Source of the DNA: an uncultured Roseburia sp.
GTDB lineage: Bacteria > Bacillota > Clostridia > Lachnospirales > Lachnospiraceae
Direction of reading: 5' to 3'
DNA length: 64,000 nt
NCBI GenBank assembly: GCA_934309475.1
Contig: CAKRDK010000001.1
Coordinates: 288,524 to 352,523, forward strand
Positions 42,558 to 51,091 of this stretch are shown here, piece after piece (the stretch's first letter is position 1; each line of letters begins with the position of its first letter). A program made the position numbers and the translations under genes. Under the pieces are notes generated by a model, which saw only the letters and a list, made by a program, of their open reading frames with translations, did no database searches and had not been told where the DNA came from.

Positions 42558-43142
42558 TTATTCATCCTGGTTCACATCATAGATACTCCACAGCTTCTCA
42601 GCCGTGTCTGCATCATAGGTGTTATCTTTGAATGAAACTTTCTCATCGTCTGAAACTGCTTCTACCTGAATTGCCTCCTGGTACAGCACAATATCAAACT
42701 CTTCGAAATCCGAGTAGTCTTCTTTTCCAGTCCACTCATAGTTCGTAAACAACGCTTCCGTACTCTCTCCTGCCGGGACAATATCCTGGTAGTAATAGAA
42801 TCCGTCTTTCTCGTTATAGACCCATTTTGTCTGATTAACTTCAGCAAATGCTCCACCTGTGAGCTTTATCTTTGCATCACTCGGGTTGATGGCAACTTTC
42901 ATACGAATCAGACAGTCGCAGGAACCGGTGTTTTTCACACTCGGTTCTTTCTGCATTTTTGTCTCGTCAATGATTTCCTCAATCTCGGTTGTCACTTTTC
43001 CAATGGAAAACTTATTCTCCACAACCTGTGTCTGTGCCTTTATCACAGAAATCGTGATTCCCGTAACCCCGCCTATCAAAACAAGGGAAGCTGCTAGTAT
43101 CGCAATCATTTTTTTCTTTTTGTCTTTCAAAAATTCTTTCAT
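42558..43142 (-). CDS. SipW-dependent-type small secreted protein C
   Basis: The 194-residue protein starts MKEFLKDKKKKMIAILAASLVLIGGV and continues AQTQVVENKFSIGKV, a divergent form of the TasA/camelysin signature (ENxFxxGxV). The mature region holds KNTGSCDCLIRMKVAINP and YYQDIVPAGESTEALF, matching the fold of fibre protein B (YKEAVTAGESTTPLF). The ATG at 43142 has AGGTGG upstream; a GTG three codons earlier is less likely. It lies between the large adhesin and sipW, suggesting it is a minor or capping subunit. Confidence 0.82.
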   Translation of the reverse strand: MKEFLKDKKKKMIAILAASLVLIGGVTGITISVIKAQTQVVENKFSIGKVTTEIEEIIDETKMQKEPSVKNTGSCDCLIRMKVAINPSDAKIKLTGGAFAEVNQTKWVYNEKDGFYYYQDIVPAGESTEALFTNYEWTGKEDYSDFEEFDIVLYQEAIQVEAVSDDEKVSFKDNTYDADTAEKLWSIYDVNQDE

Positions 43143-43160
43143 AGATACCACCTGCTCTCC

Positions 43161-46100
43161 TTATTTTTGTACCGGGACTTTTTCCGGCGTAATCACAATC
43201 TTTCCATCCTTCACGCTAAAGTGGTTAATCACCTCGTCTGTGTCGGAGAAATTATCGTCCTGATTCTTTTCATTACAGAAAAGAACAGTTGCTTCATTTG
43301 CTTTTAAGTTTGTAGTTTCATCCACAAGTGCTGCCTTACCGACTGCAACCTGCGCCACATAATTTTCAATTTCATACTTACAGTCTGTTGTCTCGACCTC
43401 CACGCTCTTGGTCTTATAACGCATTGTCTTTAACTCGCTTACGGTATAAGTTCCTTTTTCTAATCCGCTAAACTCTGTTGACAAGGATACATAACCGTCT
43501 GCATCTTCTTTTAAATCTGCAAGTGTATCTGCATCAAAACGGACCGTCTTCGTGTAAGTTGTCGTTCCATTGCTGACTTCGAACATGAAAATCGGGTCAC
43601 CCTGTTTCAGGTTGATATCATCCCGCTTAATCTTCTTTGTCACAACGATGGTTCCACTCACAACCTTTACGGTGTAAGTTCCCTCTGCCGTAACACTTTC
43701 CGCTGCCTCGTCCTCTGCTGTCTGCATCGTAGCGGTGTAGAGTGTTTCATCTTTTTTCATGGACTCTGCCGCTGCCTGTGCTTCTGTGGAATCATCAGCA
43801 GCCTTCGGTGTCACCGTGATTGTCATTGTATAGAATGTATCATCCGTCGGAGATGCATTCCGGATTTCCTCTTCGGTCACTTCTTCTTGGGCTTCGTTCT
43901 TCCATACAATCGAAATATCCGTATCGCCACAGGTCTGTCTGCTTTCGATGTTATCCGACATTGCCGCTGCCTTTTCTGCGGTAAAGTAACCTTCTAAGTT
44001 CTCTCCCAAGAAAATGGTATCTTCCTCGTCAGATGCACTTACTGTAATTCTGACGTTGACGGTCGGCTGTGGGAATTTGGTTGTCTTTCCGGAATAGATA
44101 ACACCGGACTCCGTTCCATTTGTTGTTATGGCATTTCCACCAATGTAATCCTCTTTTGCCTGAATAAAAAAGCTCTTTTCCCAGTTTGGCTGGCTTGCAC
44201 TGCCGTAACCGACCTGTGCGCCCTCCCATAAAATGTAGAGCTGGTCTTTGTCACTGTCGTAACCTACGGTACCGCCATTTACTGTTTTTCCATCATAATT
44301 ACTGCTGTCGATTACGCTTCCATCATCTGCTAACAGGTTAAATCTGCTGTCAATGTAATCAATGATTTTCGTTGTGATACTCTTTGTTATCTCATTGAAG
44401 ATGGATTTAAAGGATTCCATCAGATTCTCTGCCGATGTATTGACTGTGGAACATCCTTCCGTTGCCCATGCGTCTACCGCATCCTTTAATGTTGTCTGTT
44501 CCTTGCATAATCCGACTACATAAAGTATTGCTCCGGTGCTCTTTTTCAAAGTTGTCGCAGATGAAGTGACATCTGAGACAGACACTCCGTTTGGTGCACC
44601 ATCTGTAAACAAGATACAGCTCTTATTTGCGTTGTCACTCTTTTTCAAAATAGCTGCTGCCTGCTCTAACGCAACATTTTGTTTTGTACCGCCATACAAC
44701 TGAACATTGTCTAAAATATCCGATGACATCTTACTGCACGCAGTAAAGTCTGTCACACTCTTTACCTCACCTGCAAATGTAACAACTGCAATCCGGCTCT
44801 CCGGCGACGTCTCAGCCATGCGTTCTATAAAATCTTTTACCGAATTCTGTAACGATTCTAGTTTTGTCAGCTGGGTTGCGGCTTTCTTATAAATCTTTGT
44901 GCTCTCGGTAATAGCCGCATTCTTCACATTGTAATTCTTCTCACCAGTGCTCTTTGATTCCACTCTGACCCAATTGCTTCCGTCCCAGGTAATCGGTCTG
45001 TACTCTGTCACACCATTTTCTTTCACGGCAACAAAGTAATCATAACTCCAGTCTGTAACAGTCTTATTCTTATTTTTTTGTGCTTTTCTAACTTCATTTG
45101 ACTTCAATTCATCTGAATTAATCGTATAAGTTCCGGCGGATGGTTTTTCCAACATCCATGGCATACTTCCTGACACATCCAGTACGAGTACCGTATCCAT
45201 CGTCTCGGTAATCGTATTCGAATGGTAAGCACCGAGATTAATCTTGTAAATTCTTTTTTCCCAATCTGTCAATGTTGCGGTCTTTGTCGTTCCGATTTGA
45301 TAGTCGACCGTATCGAAACGGTTCGTCACTAAAATGTTACCGGTTCCATTTACAATCTGGTTAACGGAAGAGGTGTAAGTTCCTGTTCCATCATTTGTCA
45401 GTTTCTCGCCATTTGCATAAACTGTATACTCGTCTGAAACAGATAATTCTTTCGCATAAAAATAAGTCTCATCTACGCTCTGCGCAAATACCGCCGTCTG
45501 ACCATTTTTGAGTTCAAAGATTCCGTCCTCTCCGATCGTACCATCTTCTCCGGTGTCTGCACCGTTCTCATAAATGTCATATGTTGTGTTCTTCACCAAG
45601 GTACAGCTGTCTGCCGTAGCACCACTGTACAATTGGAACTGATATGTTGCATCTGTATCAATGGCTGCATTCGAATCTAATGCGCTGACCTTTTTGGTTA
45701 CGGAAACCGTATTCTGCGGTACTGCCGGAATATTAAATGTAATCTTACAGTTTGAAGCAGTTCCGCCTCGCTCTAAATAGAATACTTTCATAGAATGGTT
45801 CGTGTAGTCAGAATATACTGCCGACTGCACACTTCCGTTCGCTGCATACGTGATGTCAAACATTTCTGCAAGCTGTTCGTCTGTATAAAGACCGCTCTCT
45901 ACATAAGCATCATAAATCGTAGTGTCTGTGTTCGATGCGCCGTAGCTCTTGGCATTTGCCACAGCATATCCTGTCACTTCGCCGGATGCAAAATTGATGC
46001 TTCCGGTCGCAGCTCCGTGGATTCCGCCTAAGTCTAAGACTAACACGCCGTCTAAGTATACCCAGACATCATCATCACCGGAGAAATCGAATACCATATC

Positions 46101-47501
46101 ACTTCCGGCAATCTTACCATTTTTCGGCTGGATGAAAGAAACCCCCATATTCATTCCGAACGAAAAATGATTGTCTGTGGTATCTGTTCCAAATGGGAAA
46201 AATCCATTGGAACCGCTGTAAACGGTAAATTCATTTGTCTGAGTGTTTAAGACTGCATCCTGCGCTGCACTGTCATAACTGTAATAACCTGTTGCACTGT
46301 CATAGGAAAACAGGTAACTTGCATCTGTATAGATACCAATTTTCCCTGTCACCTCAGTATTATCAAATAAATAGGAAAGGCTCTCTCCGCCTTCTTTCTT
46401 GGTCAGAACCGGATAACCGTCTGTTCCCAATGTATTCTTGACAATTCCTGCATACAGGTTTGAACTTCCCGTATACCAGTTTTTATTTGAACTTCCTGTT
46501 GTGGCTCCGTATGCATAAAACTTAAGGCTGTGTCCCGCGTTGATACCACTATTTTCATTTGGCGCAGTGTAGTTGCAAAGATTTAACTGAATCAAGTCTC
46601 TGGTATCAACCGTTGTCACCTTTGTTTTATCTGTTTTCGTCTTATACACAAACGAAATCTGCTGTTCGCCTAATGCTGTCCACTCAGCAGATGCTCCGGC
46701 TTTCTTGGAAGTCGTATAGTAATATGCCCCGTTCTCTTCTTTTAAATAAGAAACAGTTGCGTCCCCGACTGTCGCATAGGAGTATTCATACCAGCCAAGT
46801 TCCCATGAATCCCATACACTCTCCGTCAGTTCTGTCAGTTTTCCGGTGAACACCTCGTTCTGCGCTGATAATGACAATACGCCATCCTCTGCCACTGTCA
46901 TAAGATCTCCTAACGCAACATAACCTTCCACACCCTGTTTTGTCACAATCTGTGCACTGTTTGTTGTCTTCGATGTGACATAAATGCGGATTGTATTCAT
47001 CCCATAAGAGTTCACATAAGGTGTCAGGGTAATATCCAAACTCTCCTTCTCACTTGAAGAAGTCGTTGTTCCCCATGGATTGAGCACTTCAATCCTATTA
47101 AGATTATAGGAATCTCCTGCCGTAAACTGTAATCGCAATGTCCAGTCCCCATTGGTATTATGCAGGAGTCCTAACACCTCTCCGTCTTTCTCCGGAAGTG
47201 CTCCAATCTGACAGTTCAGATTTGCATCCCAAATCTGAACGTCCGCATAGTAATAGTAACTACCTGCACCGTCATCTGACGCCAAATCTGCTGTACTTAC
47301 TTCCTGAACATCCTCATCTGTGATATCCGGAAATTGAAGTGTACCATATGCAGATGTTAAGCCAACTGTCTCTGTGTCAGCCGTAACTACCGTATTCTCC
47401 TCTGTATTCTCGGATGCTCTGACATTCACTCCCTCTCCAGCAAGCATTGCAAAACATAATGCCAAAGCTAATATCCGCTTTCCTAATCTCACCGGCTTCA
47501 T
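43161..47501 (-). CDS. Giant surface adhesin with fibro-slime, von Willebrand A and SpaA-like domains
   Basis: The 1446-residue secreted protein has a signal peptide (LALALCFAMLAGEGVNVRA). Next comes a PA14-like fibro-slime domain around residue 474 (DFSGDDDVWVYLDGVLVLDLGG), then a SpaA-type sandwich. A von Willebrand A domain starts near 769, with MIDAS motif VLDVSGSMPW and ILFTDGAPNG. The C-terminal part holds a prealbumin-like SpaA domain (GTIVVTKKIKRDD ... GLEKGTYTVSEL). No C-terminal membrane helix or LPXTG-like signal is present; it ends ITPEKVPVQK. In Gram-positive pili a vWA adhesin often forms the tip. How this one is attached is unclear. It is first in its operon. Confidence 0.9.
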   Translation of the reverse strand: MKPVRLGKRILALALCFAMLAGEGVNVRASENTEENTVVTADTETVGLTSAYGTLQFPDITDEDVQEVSTADLASDDGAGSYYYYADVQIWDANLNCQIGALPEKDGEVLGLLHNTNGDWTLRLQFTAGDSYNLNRIEVLNPWGTTTSSSEKESLDITLTPYVNSYGMNTIRIYVTSKTTNSAQIVTKQGVEGYVALGDLMTVAEDGVLSLSAQNEVFTGKLTELTESVWDSWELGWYEYSYATVGDATVSYLKEENGAYYYTTSKKAGASAEWTALGEQQISFVYKTKTDKTKVTTVDTRDLIQLNLCNYTAPNENSGINAGHSLKFYAYGATTGSSNKNWYTGSSNLYAGIVKNTLGTDGYPVLTKKEGGESLSYLFDNTEVTGKIGIYTDASYLFSYDSATGYYSYDSAAQDAVLNTQTNEFTVYSGSNGFFPFGTDTTDNHFSFGMNMGVSFIQPKNGKIAGSDMVFDFSGDDDVWVYLDGVLVLDLGGIHGAATGSINFASGEVTGYAVANAKSYGASNTDTTIYDAYVESGLYTDEQLAEMFDITYAANGSVQSAVYSDYTNHSMKVFYLERGGTASNCKITFNIPAVPQNTVSVTKKVSALDSNAAIDTDATYQFQLYSGATADSCTLVKNTTYDIYENGADTGEDGTIGEDGIFELKNGQTAVFAQSVDETYFYAKELSVSDEYTVYANGEKLTNDGTGTYTSSVNQIVNGTGNILVTNRFDTVDYQIGTTKTATLTDWEKRIYKINLGAYHSNTITETMDTVLVLDVSGSMPWMLEKPSAGTYTINSDELKSNEVRKAQKNKNKTVTDWSYDYFVAVKENGVTEYRPITWDGSNWVRVESKSTGEKNYNVKNAAITESTKIYKKAATQLTKLESLQNSVKDFIERMAETSPESRIAVVTFAGEVKSVTDFTACSKMSSDILDNVQLYGGTKQNVALEQAAAILKKSDNANKSCILFTDGAPNGVSVSDVTSSATTLKKSTGAILYVVGLCKEQTTLKDAVDAWATEGCSTVNTSAENLMESFKSIFNEITKSITTKIIDYIDSRFNLLADDGSVIDSSNYDGKTVNGGTVGYDSDKDQLYILWEGAQVGYGSASQPNWEKSFFIQAKEDYIGGNAITTNGTESGVIYSGKTTKFPQPTVNVRITVSASDEEDTIFLGENLEGYFTAEKAAAMSDNIESRQTCGDTDISIVWKNEAQEEVTEEEIRNASPTDDTFYTMTITVTPKAADDSTEAQAAAESMKKDETLYTATMQTAEDEAAESVTAEGTYTVKVVSGTIVVTKKIKRDDINLKQGDPIFMFEVSNGTTTYTKTVRFDADTLADLKEDADGYVSLSTEFSGLEKGTYTVSELKTMRYKTKSVEVETTDCKYEIENYVAQVAVGKAALVDETTNLKANEATVLFCNEKNQDDNFSDTDEVINHFSVKDGKIVITPEKVPVQK

Positions 47502-47575
47502 TTAAAATCCTCCTTCATGCAACCCCATCTTCTATCATCGCAAAGTTATACTTATATTCTTCATTACTGCTCTCT

Positions 47576-47608
47576 ATCATATCAGTCAAAAGTCACACGT
47601 TGGTCACA
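47576..47608 (-). promoter_or_regulatory. TGTGAC direct-repeat promoter 2 (before the giant adhesin)
   Basis: On the minus strand: TGTGAC (47608-47603), 5 bases, TGTGAC (47597-47592), 10 bases, TATGAT (47581-47576). The period is 11 bases and no -35 consensus is visible. It lies about 75 bases before the adhesin start codon. Confidence 0.8.
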
Positions 47609-47626
47609 TCCTGGAATCTTTTTTTA

Positions 47627-47683
47627 GAATTCAGCTGCCTTTTGGCGCCTGAATTCAAAAAGAGACTGCACATGGCAGTCTCT
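47627..47683 (-). terminator. Terminator pair after the zinc-ribbon protein gene
   Basis: On the minus strand AGAGACTGC/GCAGTCTCT form a nine-pair stem (47683-47661) followed by UUUUU. A second perfect inverted repeat GAATTCAG/CTGAATTC (47656-47627) follows, with A/T-rich flank. They insulate the TGTGAC promoter 2 from the upstream transcript. Confidence 0.8.
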
Positions 47684-47693
47684 CTACTGTTTT

Positions 47694-49208
47694 CTAATTT
47701 CCGTATTGCTGTAAGCTTTCTGAAACTTCATAATTATATTCTGAAGCACGGTTTGTAATCAGTTCCTCATACATCTGCGCACCATCGAAGAATCCACTTC
47801 CCACATAAGTCCATGAATCACCGATATATCCCGGATTTCCTTCGATGTAGCTTGGTTCCGCATAGGTAACGCTTCCATCCGATTTTTTCACAATGTCTGT
47901 AATTGCGACCGGAGCTAAAATCGTCTGTGGTTCATACTCGCCATCTGTCGATGTGATGGTAGAAGAAAAGACAACGTACAGTACATTTTTCTCATACCAG
48001 CTATCCGGATCTGTATTATATAAGAAGTAAACACCCTCATAATTCCAGTCCCCGATAGTACAGGTATCATCCGGCTCAAAGACACTCTGGATGTACGCAA
48101 GCGCATCACTCTGCATCTGTCCTAACATTTCCTCATCAATATCTGCCAAAGCCGCTGCATAGGAATCTCCCTCAGAACAGGTGAACTTCTTCTCTGTCTG
48201 AGTAAAAGCGTAACCATAATTTGCTGCCTGTTCGTTTGTCATGTCGATGGAAAGTGTCACTTCATCCCCAACGCTGATGTCGTAATACTTATCCAGACTA
48301 AAATACAAATAATCATTTACAAACGTATTTGTAGAATTATTCACAATTTCAGCACTGATATCTCCGTCGATACCGGTAAACGTAACGCTCACATCCTCAA
48401 ACGGGTCAATCTCCTGAACTTCCTGCAAATCTTTCACTTCAAAAGTCTTTTCCTCGCCTACAAGTTCCACCTTATAATCTTTGATAGACTCATTCTGCAA
48501 CGTATAACTGATTGTGACCTTATCTCCATTGGATAATCCGGATGTCGGTGTAGCCGAACAGCTGAATGCATTCTCTACATAGTAGACATCGCTCAACCAG
48601 GAATCATTATTCTTAACATGTTTCTTCTCAAGGATTGCATCTACATCGGATTCAAATGTCGTATAGTCGAATACCACATCCGCATATCCGTTTCCGTCAT
48701 ATCCGGAAAATTCAACCGTAATATAATCATTTAAGTCTACTTTTTCTTTCTTGTTCCATACCAAAAACAATGCAACTGCCGCAATAACAAGCAGTGCAGC
48801 CACACCGCAGACAATGCCGATAATCAAACCGACATGACTCTTTTTCTTCGGCGGAACCTGCTGATACATGTTCTGCTGATACTGGAACTGGTTCTGGAAC
48901 GGTTCCTGTGTTCCATCTGGTATCTGGTTCTGGAACAGATTTTCTGCCTCATTTCCATTTGCGGCAGTCTGCTCCATCTGAACCTGATTTTCCATCTCAG
49001 GTGCCCCCATGTTCTCTGCCACTTCCGGTGCCTCCGTGTTTGCCTCTGCTTCCGGTGCCACTGTGTTCTCCGGCGCTGCTGTGTTCTCTTCCGCTCCCGG
49101 TGTCACTGTGTTCTCTGCTGCTTCCGGTGCCTCCACTTTCGTACCACACGCAGTACAGAAAGCGGTTCCATCCGGAAGCTGCTTTCCACAATTCATACAA
49201 AATGCCAT
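47694..49208 (-). CDS. Zinc-ribbon membrane protein with large extracellular domain
   Basis: The 504-residue protein begins MAFCMNCGKQLPDGTAFCTACGTKV, a double CxxC zinc ribbon. A low-complexity region rich in Glu, Ala, Asn and Pro (repeats of GAPE/ENT) and a Gln-rich stretch follow. A membrane helix lies near residue 130-150 (VGLIIGIVCGVAALLVIAAVALFLVW) and is preceded by KKKS. The remaining 350 residues are outside and contain two related sandwich repeats (VEFSGYDGNGYADVVFDY and VTFTGIDGDISAEIV). The ATG at 49208 has AGGAGG eight bases upstream. It is the last gene of the regulator transcript; a sensing role is possible, but its function is unknown. Confidence 0.75.
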   Translation of the reverse strand: MAFCMNCGKQLPDGTAFCTACGTKVEAPEAAENTVTPGAEENTAAPENTVAPEAEANTEAPEVAENMGAPEMENQVQMEQTAANGNEAENLFQNQIPDGTQEPFQNQFQYQQNMYQQVPPKKKSHVGLIIGIVCGVAALLVIAAVALFLVWNKKEKVDLNDYITVEFSGYDGNGYADVVFDYTTFESDVDAILEKKHVKNNDSWLSDVYYVENAFSCSATPTSGLSNGDKVTISYTLQNESIKDYKVELVGEEKTFEVKDLQEVQEIDPFEDVSVTFTGIDGDISAEIVNNSTNTFVNDYLYFSLDKYYDISVGDEVTLSIDMTNEQAANYGYAFTQTEKKFTCSEGDSYAAALADIDEEMLGQMQSDALAYIQSVFEPDDTCTIGDWNYEGVYFLYNTDPDSWYEKNVLYVVFSSTITSTDGEYEPQTILAPVAITDIVKKSDGSVTYAEPSYIEGNPGYIGDSWTYVGSGFFDGAQMYEELITNRASEYNYEVSESLQQYGN

Positions 49209-49257
49209 TTTCATATCCTCCTCTTAATGCTAAATTAATTTAGTACATTGTAACATA

Positions 49258-49704
49258 TTAACATTCTTTCTTTTCTCTGTAAATATTTTCTATATACTGC
49301 AATAGTTCTAATTCTCCCTGGAATTCCCCTGCAAGCGTTCCCATCTCATCGTAAATCACTCCCTGCCAACTGGCATTTCTTCTGGATTTCACGACAATGT
49401 CCAAATAGAAAATTTTACCTTTTTCGCTGCAGATGCTCTCAGCATCCCTTACTGCTTTCGGTATTCCCTGATAATTTCCCTTTTGTTCCCTGTTTCCGGA
49501 AAAACTTCGTTTCTCCTGAAATGCCTGCGGATAACCTGCTCTGTTAAAGACCTGCTCCATTTTAAAAAGCAGCTCTCCGACACCGTGAAATGCAATTTCA
49601 CCTTTCACTAATGGTGAGACTGCCCTTCCGCTGATATCCCCTGACATTTCATCCATACATAAGCGGAAACCATTTACCGGATATGTTTTCGTAATATCAA
49701 ACAT
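49258..49704 (-). CDS. WQG-motif protein, long form
   Basis: The 148-residue cytoplasmic protein has an N-terminal part (FDITKTYPVNGFRLCMDEMSGD, VGELLFKMEQVFNRAGYPQAF) unlike anything that I recognise. The C-terminal 50 residues (FYLDIVVKSRRNASWQGVIY, then FQGELELLQYIENIYREK) match the 66-residue protein at 40329-40529. It lies between the SARP-type regulator and the zinc-ribbon membrane protein, so it is probably in the same transcript and may be a regulatory or assembly accessory. Confidence 0.65.
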   Translation of the reverse strand: MFDITKTYPVNGFRLCMDEMSGDISGRAVSPLVKGEIAFHGVGELLFKMEQVFNRAGYPQAFQEKRSFSGNREQKGNYQGIPKAVRDAESICSEKGKIFYLDIVVKSRRNASWQGVIYDEMGTLAGEFQGELELLQYIENIYREKKEC

Positions 49705-49730
49705 AAAAAACGATACCTCTTACCCCTTAT

Positions 49731-50939
49731 TTACTTATTCATCATCATTTCCGCTGCCACGACTTCCTCGAGGTTCACTTTAATTTTAATATTCTTAAAA
49801 TATTTGTTATTTCCATAAAAATTAGACAAAATCCGCTCTGAGACCATCAATGCATTCTCATAGGAACAAAACGGCAGCAACACGATAAACTGTCTATCAC
49901 TGTATCTTGCCGCAACATCCCCGATTCGCAGAGAATTGCTGATAACGCTCTCTAACTTTTCCATTGCCTTCTGCACACGAAATCTTGCCAGAGATTCCTG
50001 CTGTTCTGCGCCTACATCTGAATTCATCGTAAACAGAAGTACATGCTCCGCTCCGCCGATACGCGTAATTTTTCTTGCCTCCAAGCGGTAAATCTCCTTA
50101 AATACCGGGTAGCCACAGAAAAACGCTCCTTCCGGCCCTTCCTCAAGCATATCTTCCTGCACATTTTTTATATTCTCTGCCTTCGTGCCTTTTCCCTGCT
50201 GTAATAGTTCCTCATACACTTCCTGCAGTTTTTCGGGATTATGTACGCCAAGCTCCTCGTATAGAATCTTGCATGCTTTTTCATAAGACTCTAATGCATG
50301 CTTCGACTGCCCCTTCTTCATCCTCGCATAAATCAGATAATAATAGAAACATTCCTCTAAATTATCGTGCATAATTGCCCAGTTTGCGAGCACTTCCAGC
50401 TCATCGAAGCGCTCCTCATCCTTATATATCTCGGACAATCCTTTTACACAGGATAAAAACATAGAGTGATAATAGGTTGTCAATGTCACACTCCAATGCA
50501 TGTCGAGCAGTTTGGGCATAAAATCTCCCTGATACAGCTCAATCGCTTTTTCAAAAGCCTCAAGCTTTGGTTCTGTCTCTTCTTCTTTCTTTGCTTTCTC
50601 ACAGAAGGCTTCAAACTTCTCCACATCAAGTTCGACTTCAATCTCCGGATTCCACTGATACGAACCTCTGCTTGTCAAAATAAAGTCATTCTCCCCAAAA
50701 TGCTTTTTCAACAACATTCTCAACCGGTACATCAGATTTTTCAAAGCACCTGCTGGATTATCCGTCTCTTCATCCCTCCATAATGCCATTGCAATCTCAT
50801 CCACAGTCAGCACCTTATCTCTGTGAAGCATAAGATATACAAATAATTTCATCAGCATCATGGAATGAATCTTATCGCCGTCTAATACCTGTTCGTCACA
50901 AATAACCTGAAACCTTCCTAGCATGTTCACTTTTATCAT
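49731..50939 (-). CDS. SARP/BTAD-type transcriptional regulator with degenerate GGDEF domain
   Basis: The 402-residue protein starts MIKVNMLGRFQVICDEQVLDG, typical of the OmpR-like winged helix of SARP regulators. It continues with SMMLMKLFVYLMLHRDKVLTVDEIAMALW (abbreviated) and the BTAD tetratricopeptide domain (YQGDFMPKLLDMHW, CFYYYLIYARMKKGQSKHALESY). The C-terminal 130 residues read LRIGDVAARYSDRQFIVLLPF, the active-site region of a diguanylate cyclase with SDRQF in place of GGDEF. It cannot be catalytic and may sense a nucleotide. The ATG at 50939 has GAAAGGG upstream and its own promoter. I propose it activates the TGTGAC-repeat promoters. Confidence 0.85.
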   Translation of the reverse strand: MIKVNMLGRFQVICDEQVLDGDKIHSMMLMKLFVYLMLHRDKVLTVDEIAMALWRDEETDNPAGALKNLMYRLRMLLKKHFGENDFILTSRGSYQWNPEIEVELDVEKFEAFCEKAKKEEETEPKLEAFEKAIELYQGDFMPKLLDMHWSVTLTTYYHSMFLSCVKGLSEIYKDEERFDELEVLANWAIMHDNLEECFYYYLIYARMKKGQSKHALESYEKACKILYEELGVHNPEKLQEVYEELLQQGKGTKAENIKNVQEDMLEEGPEGAFFCGYPVFKEIYRLEARKITRIGGAEHVLLFTMNSDVGAEQQESLARFRVQKAMEKLESVISNSLRIGDVAARYSDRQFIVLLPFCSYENALMVSERILSNFYGNNKYFKNIKIKVNLEEVVAAEMMMNK

Positions 50940-50976
50940 AGACTGCAAACACCCTTTCATACCATAAACAATTTCG

Positions 50977-50985
50977 ATTATAGCA
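50977..50985 (-). promoter_or_regulatory. Extended -10 promoter of the SARP-type regulator gene
   Basis: TGCTATAAT on the minus strand (TATAAT at 50977-50982) lies about 38 bases before the ATG at 50939. No clear -35 box is seen. Confidence 0.55.
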
Positions 50986-51023
50986 CATTTCTTCCCATTT
51001 AACAGCCAATTTCTCCCATTTAT

Positions 51024-51067
51024 TAAAAAAACGTCATAATTAGTTAAAACACTAACCATGACGTTTT
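51024..51067 (-). terminator. Strong terminator between the MucBP-like protein gene and the regulator gene
   Basis: On the minus strand AAAACGTCAT (51067-51058) pairs with ATGACGTTTT (51037-51028), extended inwards by GTTAGT/ACTAAT. U residues follow at 51030-51024. The TGTGAC promoter 3 transcript therefore normally ends before the regulator gene. Confidence 0.85.
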
Positions 51068-51091
51068 CATCTTTATTCATTTTATACAATA

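Noticed and set aside
49009..49200. Repetitive segment in the zinc-ribbon protein gene as a mobile or minisatellite element
   Set aside because: It is in-frame coding of a Glu/Ala/Asn/Pro-rich linker; no independent repeat unit with conserved borders is seen.
50940..51091. Autoregulation of the SARP-type regulator from TGTGAC promoter 3
   Set aside because: A strong terminator (51024-51067) and a separate extended -10 box lie between promoter 3 genes and the regulator gene. Read-through is possible but not the simplest reading.
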